From DASPSR01 sp035516175 (GTDB lineage Bacteria > Nitrospirota > UBA9217): 42,060 nt of DNA. Positions 7,076-14,895 of the stretch are shown piece after piece. How positions within the stretch are numbered: the stretch's first letter is position 1; the number at the start of each line of letters is the position of its first letter. The notes beneath the pieces were generated by a model. The model was given only the letters and a program-made list of their open reading frames with translations, was not told the DNA's origin and ran no database searches. The stretch is taken from the NCBI GenBank assembly GCA_035516175.1, contig DATJAO010000061.1, forward strand, positions 1 to 42,060, in the 5' to 3' direction. Position numbers and translations under genes: made by a program.

Positions 7076-7984
7076 TCACGGCGGACACTTTGCGCAGACG
7101 GATGTAAACAGAGACGTGCTGAGGTAGCGGTCGCCCCGATCGGGCAGGATCACCACGATCGTACCTCGCTCGATGCGTTTGGCCATCGTGAGCGCGCCGA
7201 ACACGGCCGCCCCACTGCTCATACCAGCGAAGATGCCCTCCTGCAAAGCAAGACGCCGAGTTGTCGTGAACGCTTCGTCATCGTTCACATGGATAATCTC
7301 ATCGGGAAAGGCCGGATCGTATATCTTGGGGACGATGGACTCCTGCATGTTCTTGAGTCCCTGGATCTTATGACCAAGAAAAGGCTCTACTCCCACAACC
7401 GCGATAGTGCGATTAAACTCCTTAAGCCTCTTGCCTGCTCCCATAAGTGTGCCCGTAGTCCCCATACCGGCGACGAAAACGTCGATCTCTCCGCTAGTCT
7501 GTTCGATGATCTCCCTCCCCGTTGTCTCGTAATGGGCTCGGATGTTGGCTGGATTGTCGAATTGGTTTGGCATGAAATATTTTCCTGGCGAATTTTCCCT
7601 CAGCCTCCCGGCAAGCTTAATTGCGCCGTCCGTTCCTTCGTTGCCTGGGCTTAGGACAATCTCCGCTCCAAAGGCCTCGAGGATCTTTCTGCGCTCGAGG
7701 CTCACGCACTCAGGCATGACGAGAACCACTCTGTACCCAAGGGCAGCGCTCACCATGGCGAGGCCGATACCCGTGTTCCCTGATGTGGCCTCGAGGATCG
7801 TATCCCCTTTTTTGATTCGGTCCGCTTCCTCGGCGCCCTTGATCATATAATACGCGATCCGGTCCTTGACCGAGCCGCCGGGGTTATTGCCTTCGAGCTT
7901 CGCGAGGATCTTCACATGTGGATTGCTATTAAGCGACTCCAGTTTTACGATAGGCGTGTTGCCGATGCTGTCAAGAACTCCCAT
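7076..7984 (-). CDS. cysM: Cysteine synthase (CysM/CysK family)
   Basis: 302 residues, fold type II PLP enzyme. Lys40 in N-P-G-G-S-V-K-D-R binds PLP; the S-G-N-T-G loop (67-71) binds the acetylserine substrate; G-x-G-T-T-G-T binds the phosphate; the C-terminus has L-P-D-R-G-D-R-Y-L-S. It should make L-cysteine from O-acetylserine (or a related acceptor) and sulfide or thiosulfate. Its E-G-N-N-P-G-G-S start and overall sequence look more CysM-like, but CysM and CysK cannot be separated safely by eye. It stands alone on the minus strand, convergent with ygbA, with its own promoter. Confidence 0.93.
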   Translation of the reverse strand: MGVLDSIGNTPIVKLESLNSNPHVKILAKLEGNNPGGSVKDRIAYYMIKGAEEADRIKKGDTILEATSGNTGIGLAMVSAALGYRVVLVMPECVSLERRKILEAFGAEIVLSPGNEGTDGAIKLAGRLRENSPGKYFMPNQFDNPANIRAHYETTGREIIEQTSGEIDVFVAGMGTTGTLMGAGKRLKEFNRTIAVVGVEPFLGHKIQGLKNMQESIVPKIYDPAFPDEIIHVNDDEAFTTTRRLALQEGIFAGMSSGAAVFGALTMAKRIERGTIVVILPDRGDRYLSTSLFTSVCAKCPP

Positions 7985-8019
7985 GTCCGTCCCTTGAGAA
8001 ATGATATTATGATTATTGG

Positions 8020-8049
8020 ACTATACCAAAATGGTCAGCAAAATGTAAA
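8020..8049 (-). promoter_or_regulatory. Sigma-70 promoter of cysM
   Basis: Minus strand: -35 TTTACA (8049-8044), an 18-bp spacer and -10 TATAGT (8025-8020). Predicted +1 is near 8013, giving a leader of about 29 nt with AAGGGA before the cysM ATG. Confidence 0.55.
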
Positions 8050-8119
8050 GTATGTGTCAACAGAAGCAAAAGGAAAGAAATTATTGATCGGAAGACAGGA
8101 CGTAGGTATCTCTTACAAC

Positions 8120-8902
8120 TCATACTGTAAAAACGTCTGAAACGGTGTAACGATCAGCAGTATAGAGGATGATATCATCTGCGCCAAACCTGCCGTGTGT
8201 CTTGAGCGCAACATCGGGATGGTTGTTCTGTTCCGACAGGTGGGAGAGACAAGCCCACTTGAGCCGCTTTGCCTGGGACGCACGGCGCAAAATGTCGGCG
8301 GCCTCGATGTTCGAGAGATGGCCCCGAGGCCCTTTGATGCGCTGCTTGAGATAGGCGGGATAGGGTCCCGCGGCGAGCATGTCCGGGTCGTAATTGCTCT
8401 CAAGGAAAACCGCATCAAGAGATGAGACGAGATGAATAAGGTCCTTGAACACATGGCCGAGGTCGGTCATGATCCCGAGCCGCTTCGAACCAGAACTCAC
8501 GATAAAAGCCGCTCCATCCGCGCCGTCATGCGGCGTGGGGATCGCTTGAACGAGCACGTCGCCGAACCGGAGGTTGTCGCTCGACCGGAAATGGCGCACG
8601 TCCTTCAGCTTACCGAGCGTGCAACGCGATGAGGCCGCAGCGAGCGTGGCTGGCGTGACATAGATTGGGAGGCCATACTTTCTCTGAAAGACGCCGGCGT
8701 GCCGGATGTGGTCGCCGTGGTCGTGGGAGATGATTACGGCGTCTACCTTCCTGATGTCCCGCCCGTGGACAACGAGCCGCTCAGCAGCCTGCACGCCGGT
8801 GATGCCGGCGTCGAACAGGAGCTTCACACCACCTGTCTCCACGTAAATGCAGTTACCGTTGCTGCCTGACTGAAGCGAAATCGCGATCATGCCCATGGTC
8901 AT
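8120..8902 (-). CDS. MBL-fold metallo-hydrolase, YycJ/WalJ-like
   Basis: About 256-260 residues. The metallo-beta-lactamase signature H-D-H-G-D-H occurs as His60, His62, Asp64 and His65. S-L-x-S-G-S-x-G-N-C at the N-terminus, P-T-P-H-D near the middle, L-E-S-N-Y-D and the C-terminal C-L-S-H-L-S-E-x-N-N motif are typical of the YycJ/VicX group. Those proteins are thought to process DNA or RNA or signal to the WalKR system; the substrate is unproven. Three in-frame ATGs (8902, 8896, 8890) are possible starts and none has a clear ribosome site. No WalKR genes are adjacent. Confidence 0.9.
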   Translation of the reverse strand: MTMGMIAISLQSGSNGNCIYVETGGVKLLFDAGITGVQAAERLVVHGRDIRKVDAVIISHDHGDHIRHAGVFQRKYGLPIYVTPATLAAASSRCTLGKLKDVRHFRSSDNLRFGDVLVQAIPTPHDGADGAAFIVSSGSKRLGIMTDLGHVFKDLIHLVSSLDAVFLESNYDPDMLAAGPYPAYLKQRIKGPRGHLSNIEAADILRRASQAKRLKWACLSHLSEQNNHPDVALKTHGRFGADDIILYTADRYTVSDVFTV

Positions 8903-9435
8903 CCGTACTGTATCAGTCCTTCAGAAGATTGTCAACCGGAATGAAAAGAATGCATGATCGCAAATGATCAATGCATATTCGTCATATCGCCTTTCTTTTC
9001 ACCTCATCTTTTCCCCGTGCGGGGAAGGGTGATAAGAACGGAGGCTTTTTACATTCCGCTTCATCGCAATTTACAATTAGAGAGTATCTAAATTTCGGAT
9101 AATTATTGTCCACGATACGACCGGCCTGTCTAAATTCTGTAAAAAAACGTCAAATGATTCCTATCTAACGCCTTGAAATGTGCTTTTACCGATTGGCAAT
9201 AAATTTGCTTGATATTTATGTAAGGCTCTCGGCAAGAAGTACGTTCCATTTGGGAACGGAGTTCTCTAAAGAATATCGATAGCGGCTTTATGCCAGAGAT
9301 CCAAGGCGCAATGTAAATCTCAGACATGAGTGGGCAACTTGCTCGAACAGGTCAAAAAACTGCCACATTGATAGCTGAGTTTTGACTTATAAACAAGTGT
9401 CAAACGACGGAAACCTGGCGGGAGGGAAAGAACGA
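8903..9435. other. Intergenic region without a supported gene
   Basis: This 530-bp stretch carries no convincing CDS; a 65-codon minus-strand frame (9130-9327) resembles nothing known. It holds a TTCCCC-GTGC-GGGGAA hairpin (9011-9026), a CGTTCC/GGAACG hairpin (9242-9258) and GTCAAA-type repeats near 9351-9404. None is followed by a T-run in either direction. Confidence 0.5.
9351..9404. repeat. Alternating GTCAAA/TTTGAC repeats upstream of the two-CW gene
   Basis: GTCAAAA (9351-9357), TTTTGAC (9380-9386) and GTCAAA (9399-9404) form two overlapping inverted repeats just before the two-CW reading frame. They could be an operator array or a structured leader. No protein family is implied by the sequence. 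Confidence 0.35.
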
Positions 9436-9696
9436 ATGATAGAGGTCAAAGTGAAGTTGAACTGTTGGGAGCACAAAAAATGAGGACGGCAGCCCGGAGG
9501 AGACAAGGTGCAGGGACTGGGCATATTCCCTGCGGCCACAAATTCAGAGCTGAACGGCGCTCACGGCGGCACGACCGCGTGCAGGGCATGCTGGGTCGTG
9601 GCGGGGTCTCTCTGCGGTGGTAAGATCCAGGGAACGTATGCGAAGAAGCTGTTGAACTGCTTGTGGTGCGATTTCATGAATGCCGTAAAGCGGTAG
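9436..9696 (+). pseudogene. Two-CW-domain protein gene with in-frame UGA (decayed or selenocysteine)
   Basis: ATG at 9436 has GGGAGGG nine bases upstream and opens an 86-codon frame that ends at TAG (9694-9696) with one internal TGA (9481-9483, codon 16). Both sides match the small two-CW family: N-C-W-E-H-K-K before the TGA, then G-R-Q-P-G-G, R-A-C-W-V-V-A-G, L-C-G-G-K-I-Q-G-T and N-C-x-x-C-D-F. As I recall the family, codon 16 is a conserved Cys (C-W-E-x-K-K-C-G-R). F31 also replaces an expected Cys (L-G-V-C-P-A-A). A 7-bp hairpin follows the TGA. TGA ends other genes here, so the general code is unchanged. Function of the family is unknown; metal binding is likely. Decay versus selenocysteine is unresolved. 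Confidence 0.7.
9510..9533 (+). other. Hairpin downstream of the UGA codon (possible SECIS)
   Basis: GCAGGGA (9510-9516) pairs perfectly with TCCCTGC (9527-9533) around a 10-nt loop, CTGGGCATAT. The loop starts 33 nt after the UGA, within the spacing usually allowed for bacterial SECIS elements, and contains G residues. The stem also encodes the family's V-Q-G-L-G-x-x-P-A residues, so it may be coincidental. Confidence 0.3.
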
Positions 9697-9900
9697 GAAG
9701 ACCCTGGCCCTCTCGGCTTCTTACACATACGGCTCGGAATGGAACGGGCCCTTGAAAAACAGAATGGAACATGGACTTCAGCCCGCAATACCGTTCAAGA
9801 TGCGCAGAAAGAAAAACATTAGAAACGAGACCTGCCCTTTATGAGTCGTTTACTGAGGCGGTCCTTAGGATGCGCTGCGCCTTATGATCACAGATTATTC

Positions 9901-9929
9901 TTGAGGGCTGTGCTGACCTGTACTATAAT
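9901..9929 (+). promoter_or_regulatory. Sigma-70 promoter of trmJ
   Basis: -35 TTGAGG (9901-9906), a 17-bp spacer and a consensus -10 TATAAT (9924-9929). Predicted +1 is near 9936, upstream of both possible trmJ starts. The preceding 9697-9900 stretch shows no gene. Confidence 0.6.
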
Positions 9930-10000
9930 ACCTGCCATGCTATAGCCGTTTGGACACGATCGTTTGGCCTCGTGCTCTTGTCACGGGACCCCATATCTTT

Positions 10001-10735
10001 ATGCGCTCACATTCACCCCTTGATAGTATCAGTCTCGTCCTCGTGGACACCAAGACGCCTGGCAATATGGGCGCTGTGGCCCGGTGCATGATGAACATGG
10101 GTCTTTCGAGTCTCATTCTCGTGAGACCCCCTGCTGACCAAAACGGTGAGGCGCGGAAGCTTGCCGCTGGAGCGCACCTTGTTCTTGAGAATGCTCAAAC
10201 GTTTTCCACGCTCAGGGAAGCCGTATCACACTTCGGGCTTGTGATCGGAGTGTCGCGTCACCAGAGCCGCTGGAGAAAGAACTTCCATATGCCAAGAATC
10301 CTGGCGGAAAAGTTGATGCCGTATCTATCCGAGAACAGGATTGCCATCGTATTCGGAAACGAGGTTAACGGTCTGGAGAACGACGACATCGCATTGTGCC
10401 ATGAACTCATATCCATACCGTCTTCAAGTGCCTTCCCCTCGCTGAACCTTTCCCACGCCGTCATGGTCGTCGCATATGAACTTTACGTCGCCGCGCAGGC
10501 AAAGCTCCCGGCTTCGGACCGCACCCTCGCCCCTTCCGGGGAACTCGAAAAATTCTATGAACAATTGCAAAAATCGTTGCAGGACATAGGATTTATCGAT
10601 AAGGCACATCCAGAGCATATGATGTTTTCTTTGCGGCAACTGTTCGGAAGAGCAAGATTGGACAGCAGGGATGTCAGAATCCTGAGGGGACTCTTGAGCC
10701 AGATAGAAAGGTCATCAAAGATCCAGAAAAAATGA
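10001..10735 (+). CDS. trmJ: TrmJ/TrmH-family RNA 2'-O-methyltransferase
   Basis: 244 residues from the ATG at 10001; an in-frame TTG at 9950 is possible but its extra 17 residues match nothing. The SPOUT knot is clear: V-L-V-D-T-K-T-P-G-N-M-G-A-V-A-R near the N-terminus, V-F-G-N-E-V-N-G-L in the middle and N-L-S-H-A-V-M-V-V-A-Y-E-L at the cofactor knot. A helical C-terminal extension fits TrmJ, which 2'-O-methylates position 32 of tRNAs using SAM. A related rRNA or tRNA target is possible. It is a single plus-strand gene convergent with yjbQ. Confidence 0.9.
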   Translation: MRSHSPLDSISLVLVDTKTPGNMGAVARCMMNMGLSSLILVRPPADQNGEARKLAAGAHLVLENAQTFSTLREAVSHFGLVIGVSRHQSRWRKNFHMPRILAEKLMPYLSENRIAIVFGNEVNGLENDDIALCHELISIPSSSAFPSLNLSHAVMVVAYELYVAAQAKLPASDRTLAPSGELEKFYEQLQKSLQDIGFIDKAHPEHMMFSLRQLFGRARLDSRDVRILRGLLSQIERSSKIQKK

Positions 10736-10788
10736 CTAAATCTGTTGCCGGTTTTATTGTCCGTCAAGGCTTTGCAAAGCACTCGTCG

Positions 10789-11205
10789 TCACTCTCCGAC
10801 GATCTTCACTAAGACCCGTTTTCTCCGCCTACCGTCGAACTCGCCGTAAAAAATCTGCTCCCAGGGACCGAAATCCAGCTTCCCATCCGTAATGGCGACC
10901 ACGACTTCCCGGCCCATGACCTGCCTTTTGAGATGCGCATCGGCATTGTCCTCGCCGTTATTGTGGTGATAGTGAGAAACCGGCTCATGGGGAGCGAGCT
11001 TTTCGAGCCAGACGTCAAAATCGTGATGAAGTCCGGATTCATCATCATTGATAAAAACAGAGGCTGTTATGTGCATGGCATTGATAAGAGCGAGGCCCTC
11101 ATTGATGGCGCTTTCTCTGAGGCACTTCTCCACGTTCGGAGTGATGTTAATAAAAGCCTTTCGAGTCGGCACTTCAAGCCATAGTTCTTTACGATAGCTC
11201 TTCAT
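10789..11205 (-). CDS. yjbQ: YjbQ/UPF0047 secondary thiamine-phosphate synthase family
   Basis: 138 residues covering the whole UPF0047 fold. Signature elements are I-T-A-S-V-F-I-N-D-D-E-S-G-L (about 46-59), H-Y-H-H-N-N-G-E-D-N-A-D-A-H (78-91) with clustered metal-binding His, and G-x-W-E-Q-I-F-Y-G-E-F-D-G near the end. Family members have a weak thiamine-phosphate-synthase activity; the physiological role is unclear. It starts 18 bp after the ftsZ stop and probably reads through from the dcw operon. There is no clear ribosome site. An MTH1187-type thiamine-binding protein lies 20 kb away at 31346. Confidence 0.93.
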   Translation of the reverse strand: MKSYRKELWLEVPTRKAFINITPNVEKCLRESAINEGLALINAMHITASVFINDDESGLHHDFDVWLEKLAPHEPVSHYHHNNGEDNADAHLKRQVMGREVVVAITDGKLDFGPWEQIFYGEFDGRRRKRVLVKIVGE

Positions 11206-11223
11206 CTGTGTAACTTTCTTACC

Positions 11224-12462
11224 TCAATCGGCCTGCCGTCTGAGGAACGTGGGCTTGTCCAGGTCCTCATTGTCAATGCCCAAGGCCTCGTTCTTGAAAT
11301 CAAATGACTCCTGCTTGCGTTTCGGTTTTTCCAGAACGGCCCGGTACTCCTTGAGGCTTACAGGTCGCTTTACGCGCTCACGGATGCCTTCTTCATCGAA
11401 TCCCGTGGCGATCACCGTGACCGTGACCTCTTCACTCATCACCGGATTGATCACCGCCCCAAAAATGATGTTTGCGCCCGGGTCCACCTCTTCCTTAATG
11501 ATGGCGGAAGCCTCATTCAGCTCGTAAATCCCCATGTCATTCCCGCCGGTAATATTGATGAGCACCGCGCGTGCACCTTTGATGGAACCGTCTTCAAGAA
11601 GCGGGCTCGCAATCGCCTTCTGCGCCGCCTCTGTGGCCCTATTCTCGCCCTTACCGATGCCGGTGCCCATAACCGCCCTGCCCCGGCTCGACATGACGGT
11701 CTTGACGTCTGCAAAGTCCACGTTCACGTACCCTGGAACCATCACGACATCCGATATCCCCTTCACTGCCTGGCCGAGCACATCGTCAGCGAGCTTGAAA
11801 GAATCGAGGAGAGGGGTCTTCTTCTCTGCCAAGTTCAAAAGACGCTCGTTCGGGATAACTATGAGCGCGTCAACATTTTTCTTCAGCTCGGCAATACCTT
11901 CTTCCGCTTTGTGCATCCGGGTCATGCCCTCGAAGGAGAACGGTTTGGTGACCACGCCGACCGCTACGGCGCCGACCTCACGGGCAAGGTTGGCTATAAC
12001 AGGCGCAGCACCGGTGCCTGTTCCGCCACCCATGCCAGCGGTGATGAAGACCATGTCGGCGCCGGCCATCGCAGCTTTGAGCTTATCCGCATCCTCGAGC
12101 GCCGCTGATCTGCCTATCTCTGGGTTCGCCCCCGCCCCTCGTCCGTTTGTGATCTTTGACCCGATCTGGATCTTGATTGGCGCCCGAGTCAGTTCAAGTG
12201 CCTGCATATCGGTATTCGCCACAATAAATTGTACGCCTCTGAAGTCGGACTGCACCATGGTGCTTACGGCGTTACTCCCGCCACCACCTACGCCAACCAC
12301 CTTTATAACGGCGGGCAGCCTCTCTTCTTCAAACTGGAACATCCCGTTCGCCCTCCTCTCTTCATGTTCTCCGATTGTACCGGGATCTTTTTCTGAACGT
12401 TTTTCGGAGCTTGCATCAAATTCCATGATGTCCTGAAATCCAAAATTGAGATTGTCGTTCAT
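11224..12462 (-). CDS. ftsZ: Cell division GTPase FtsZ
   Basis: 412 residues. The GTPase domain starts at about residue 50 with V-V-G-V-G-G-G-G-S-N-A-V; the tubulin signature G-G-G-T-G-T-G is at 145-151, and the T7-loop region is intact. The C-terminal peptide D-L-D-K-P-T-F-L-R-R, which binds FtsA and similar partners, is present after a short linker. FtsZ forms the Z-ring at midcell. Unusually, about 40 residues precede the usual start (Met41); the upstream ATG is favoured by a strong GAGGAG site. A perfect inverted repeat lies 13 bp before that start. It is the last dcw gene, followed by yjbQ. Confidence 0.98.
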   Translation of the reverse strand: MNDNLNFGFQDIMEFDASSEKRSEKDPGTIGEHEERRANGMFQFEEERLPAVIKVVGVGGGGSNAVSTMVQSDFRGVQFIVANTDMQALELTRAPIKIQIGSKITNGRGAGANPEIGRSAALEDADKLKAAMAGADMVFITAGMGGGTGTGAAPVIANLAREVGAVAVGVVTKPFSFEGMTRMHKAEEGIAELKKNVDALIVIPNERLLNLAEKKTPLLDSFKLADDVLGQAVKGISDVVMVPGYVNVDFADVKTVMSSRGRAVMGTGIGKGENRATEAAQKAIASPLLEDGSIKGARAVLINITGGNDMGIYELNEASAIIKEEVDPGANIIFGAVINPVMSEEVTVTVIATGFDEEGIRERVKRPVSLKEYRAVLEKPKRKQESFDFKNEALGIDNEDLDKPTFLRRQAD

Positions 12463-12475
12463 CGAATTCTCCTCA

Positions 12476-12493
12476 GCTCACGTTATCGTGAGC
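12476..12493 (-). promoter_or_regulatory. Perfect inverted repeat abutting the ftsZ ribosome site
   Basis: GCTCACG-TTAT-CGTGAGC forms a 7-bp stem with a 4-nt loop, 13 bp upstream of the ftsZ ATG and next to its GAGGAG site. There is no T-run, so it is not an intrinsic terminator. It could be an operator or an mRNA hairpin that tunes ftsZ translation. Confidence 0.5.
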
Positions 12494-12576
12494 AATTGTA
12501 AAATACAAAATTAGTTTTAAGTTTGCTTTTTGCAATTAAACCTTTACAATTTCCAATATTCAACGTTTCACTCCTC

Positions 12577-13797
12577 CTAGACGTATTCCCCCAGCCACTT
12601 CCAGAACCGGTTGAACATACCGCTGCCCTTGAACTTCCTCGGCGATTCCTGCTGGTTTTCAGCACCGAAGAGGACGAGCCCCACGCCCGTTGCGTAGATA
12701 GGACTATTCACCACGTCCATGAGTCCCCCGATGTTCTGCGGCGTGCCACGACGAATTGGCAGACCAAGGAACCGCTCAGCCGCCTCCTGCACACCTTCCA
12801 TGAGCGCCACGCCGCCCGTGAGCACGATGCCAGAAGCGAACATGTCCTCGAAACCCGTCTTCTTGAGTCGCTGTTGCACCATGCTGAAGAGTTCCTCTAT
12901 ACGGGGCTCGATGATCTCAGATAGGATCTGGCGCGATAGGAGGCGCGGCGGTCTGCCGCCTACGCTCGGCACATCGAGGGTCTCTTCATGCTTAACGAGC
13001 GATGAGAGAGCGCATCCGTATTTGATCTTGATCTTTTCTGCCTCCGAGGCCGGTGTGCGGAGGCCGATCGCGATATCGTTCGTAAGGTGGTTCCCACCGA
13101 TCGGTAGCACCTCAGTGTGCCACAGGCTGCCTTCAAGGAACAACGCCACGTCCGTAGTGCCGCCGCCGATGTCCACGACCACCACCCCGAGGTTCTGCTC
13201 CTCGGCCGTGAGCACAGCTCGGCTTGATGCGAGCGGCTGGAGCACAAGATCGTTCACGTGGAGCCCGGCTCGTGAGCAGCTCTTCACGATGTTCTGGATT
13301 GAGGTAAGCGCGCCGCTAATGATATGCACCTTCGCTTCGAGCCGCACGCCGAACATACCGAGGGGGTCCTTTATCCCGTCCTGGTCGTCGATGATGAACT
13401 CCTGGGGAAGCACGTGAAGAACCTGCTGGTCCATGGGGATATTGACGGCGCGGGCTGCGTCGATCACGCGCGCCATATCGGAAGGCCCCACTTCCTTGTT
13501 CTTAATAGCCACGACGCCGCGTGAATTAATGCCCTTGATATGACTGCCGGAGATGCCGACATACACGGAGTTGATCTCCACACCGGCCATGAGTTCGGCC
13601 TCCTGGACCGCCTTCTTGATGGACTCCACCGTGCTGTCGATATTCACGACCACGCCTTTCTTCAGGCCATGCGAGGGGCTGATGCCGATCCCGATGATAT
13701 CGACCTGTCCCCCGTCCTTGACCTCGCCCACAATGGCACAGACTTTGGTCGTACCCAGGTCCAGTCCTACGAGCACATTATCCGGTTTTTTTACCAC
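12577..13797 (-). CDS. ftsA: Cell division protein FtsA
   Basis: 406 residues, actin-like ATPase fold. It begins with G-L-D-L-G-T-T-K-V-C, has V-V-V-D-I-G-G-G-T-T-D-V for phosphate 2, and the adenosine motif V-L-T-G-G-V-A-L. The last 15 residues (F-N-R-F-W-K-W-L-G-E-Y-V) form the amphipathic membrane-targeting helix. FtsA tethers FtsZ to the inner membrane and recruits late division proteins. The start is GTG at 13797 with a GGGGGTG site. It lies between ftsQ and ftsZ, with a 114-bp AT-rich gap before ftsZ. Confidence 0.98.
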   Translation of the reverse strand: MVKKPDNVLVGLDLGTTKVCAIVGEVKDGGQVDIIGIGISPSHGLKKGVVVNIDSTVESIKKAVQEAELMAGVEINSVYVGISGSHIKGINSRGVVAIKNKEVGPSDMARVIDAARAVNIPMDQQVLHVLPQEFIIDDQDGIKDPLGMFGVRLEAKVHIISGALTSIQNIVKSCSRAGLHVNDLVLQPLASSRAVLTAEEQNLGVVVVDIGGGTTDVALFLEGSLWHTEVLPIGGNHLTNDIAIGLRTPASEAEKIKIKYGCALSSLVKHEETLDVPSVGGRPPRLLSRQILSEIIEPRIEELFSMVQQRLKKTGFEDMFASGIVLTGGVALMEGVQEAAERFLGLPIRRGTPQNIGGLMDVVNSPIYATGVGLVLFGAENQQESPRKFKGSGMFNRFWKWLGEYV

Positions 13798-13809
13798 AGC
13801 ACACCCCCG

Positions 13810-13826
13810 TTTGAAACAATTTCAAA
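13810..13826 (-). promoter_or_regulatory. Perfect inverted repeat upstream of ftsA
   Basis: TTTGAAA-CAA-TTTCAAA is a 7-bp perfect inverted repeat ending 12 bp before the ftsA GTG. The geometry closely resembles the repeat before ftsZ, although the sequence differs. An operator or hairpin role is inferred. Confidence 0.4.
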
Positions 13827-13964
13827 ACTCAAGGTTTAAAGTTACAATAAATGAGAATAAACAATGATAAAATAAGCAATCGCGTGTAACATAGTGTTCG
13901 ACAATTGGCACTTATTTGTAATTTGGTGCTCGTTAATTGGCATACTCTCCTCACGTCCGACCTA

Positions 13965-14849
13965 TCATCGCCTTCCCTTGTTCTTTATCCCCGGACCCTG
14001 TACTACGTTTTTCACCACCATTACCGCGGCCTGACGCTCAGGACGGAGATCGACATAGGCGATGTTTAGGTTGCGCTGTTTCACGTCTGCCATTACCTCA
14101 GCAAGCCTGCGGAGCTTCTCGGAGTAGTTCCCGCTGCCTATCTTGAACTCACACTCCGCGTACACCACACTCAGAGTCTCCGGCGAGTTCGCCTTGATAG
14201 TGATCTCGGCTAGCTTCCACCCGCCTCTGGCCGCGAGCTCCGCGAGGAGCGTCAATGCCTCCGCCATGCCCTCGGTACCCACCTGATCCCCAATTCGGGC
14301 CTTAAGGTCTTTTATCGCCACCGTGGGAAGCGGCTGTGCAGATGCGCTTTCCTTTGACAGCCTGTCAATGATCACGCCCTCGCCATCGACCAGATACTGT
14401 CCTGAACCCGTATCCAAGACAGCTACAGGCAGCCGTTCGCTCACGACCATGCTTACCCTGTTCGGCAACCGTCGGTATATCCGTACCTCTTTTACCCATG
14501 GGTTCGCGCGCGCGCGCCGGACGGCCTCCTCAAGGTTCACACGAAATATGTTCTGTCCGGTAAAAACTCCTGCAATGTTTTTCAGCTCGTTCTCGCTCAG
14601 GTGCCTCACGCCAGCGACGTCCACACCGGCGATTTGAAAGGCCTCGGAGCGGATGACCCATAGGTAGGCCAGCCAACCCATGTAGCAACCGGAAACAATA
14701 ACGGCCATGATCAGTGCCTTCGCCAGGACATGATTGATTTTTAAAGTCGCCTTTTTGGGACCGCGTCTCACCGTAATCCGTTTTGCCACGGCCCGGTTTT
14801 TTGCGGTGCGATAGTTTCTCGGTACTCTTACATTCTTATAATCTCTCAC
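13965..14849 (-). CDS. ftsQ: Cell division protein FtsQ (POTRA domain)
   Basis: 294 residues. A basic cytoplasmic tail (about 1-40) precedes a single transmembrane segment (about 42-66). A POTRA domain follows, starting with F-Q-I-A-G-V-D-V-A-G-V-R-H-L-S and containing G-Q-N-I-F-R-V-N-L and W-V-K-E-V-R-I-Y-R-R-L-P-N. FtsQ links the FtsA/FtsZ ring with FtsL and the FtsWI synthase in the periplasm. The start is GTG at 14849 with GGGTGA upstream. It lies between ddl and ftsA. Confidence 0.94.
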   Translation of the reverse strand: MRDYKNVRVPRNYRTAKNRAVAKRITVRRGPKKATLKINHVLAKALIMAVIVSGCYMGWLAYLWVIRSEAFQIAGVDVAGVRHLSENELKNIAGVFTGQNIFRVNLEEAVRRARANPWVKEVRIYRRLPNRVSMVVSERLPVAVLDTGSGQYLVDGEGVIIDRLSKESASAQPLPTVAIKDLKARIGDQVGTEGMAEALTLLAELAARGGWKLAEITIKANSPETLSVVYAECEFKIGSGNYSEKLRRLAEVMADVKQRNLNIAYVDLRPERQAAVMVVKNVVQGPGIKNKGRR

Positions 14850-14895
14850 GCGTCACCCGTTGGAGGGTCTTATCTCACTTGTTCATGGTCCCTTG

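Noticed and set aside
9011..9026. TTCCCC-GTGC-GGGGAA hairpin as a terminator
   Set aside because: No T-run follows on either strand.
9130..9327. 65-codon minus frame in the MBL/two-CW gap
   Set aside because: No ribosome site, no motif, and typical of chance AT-rich frames.
11534..12436. 300-codon plus frame antisense to ftsZ
   Set aside because: Low-complexity Ser/Ala/Pro shadow of ftsZ.
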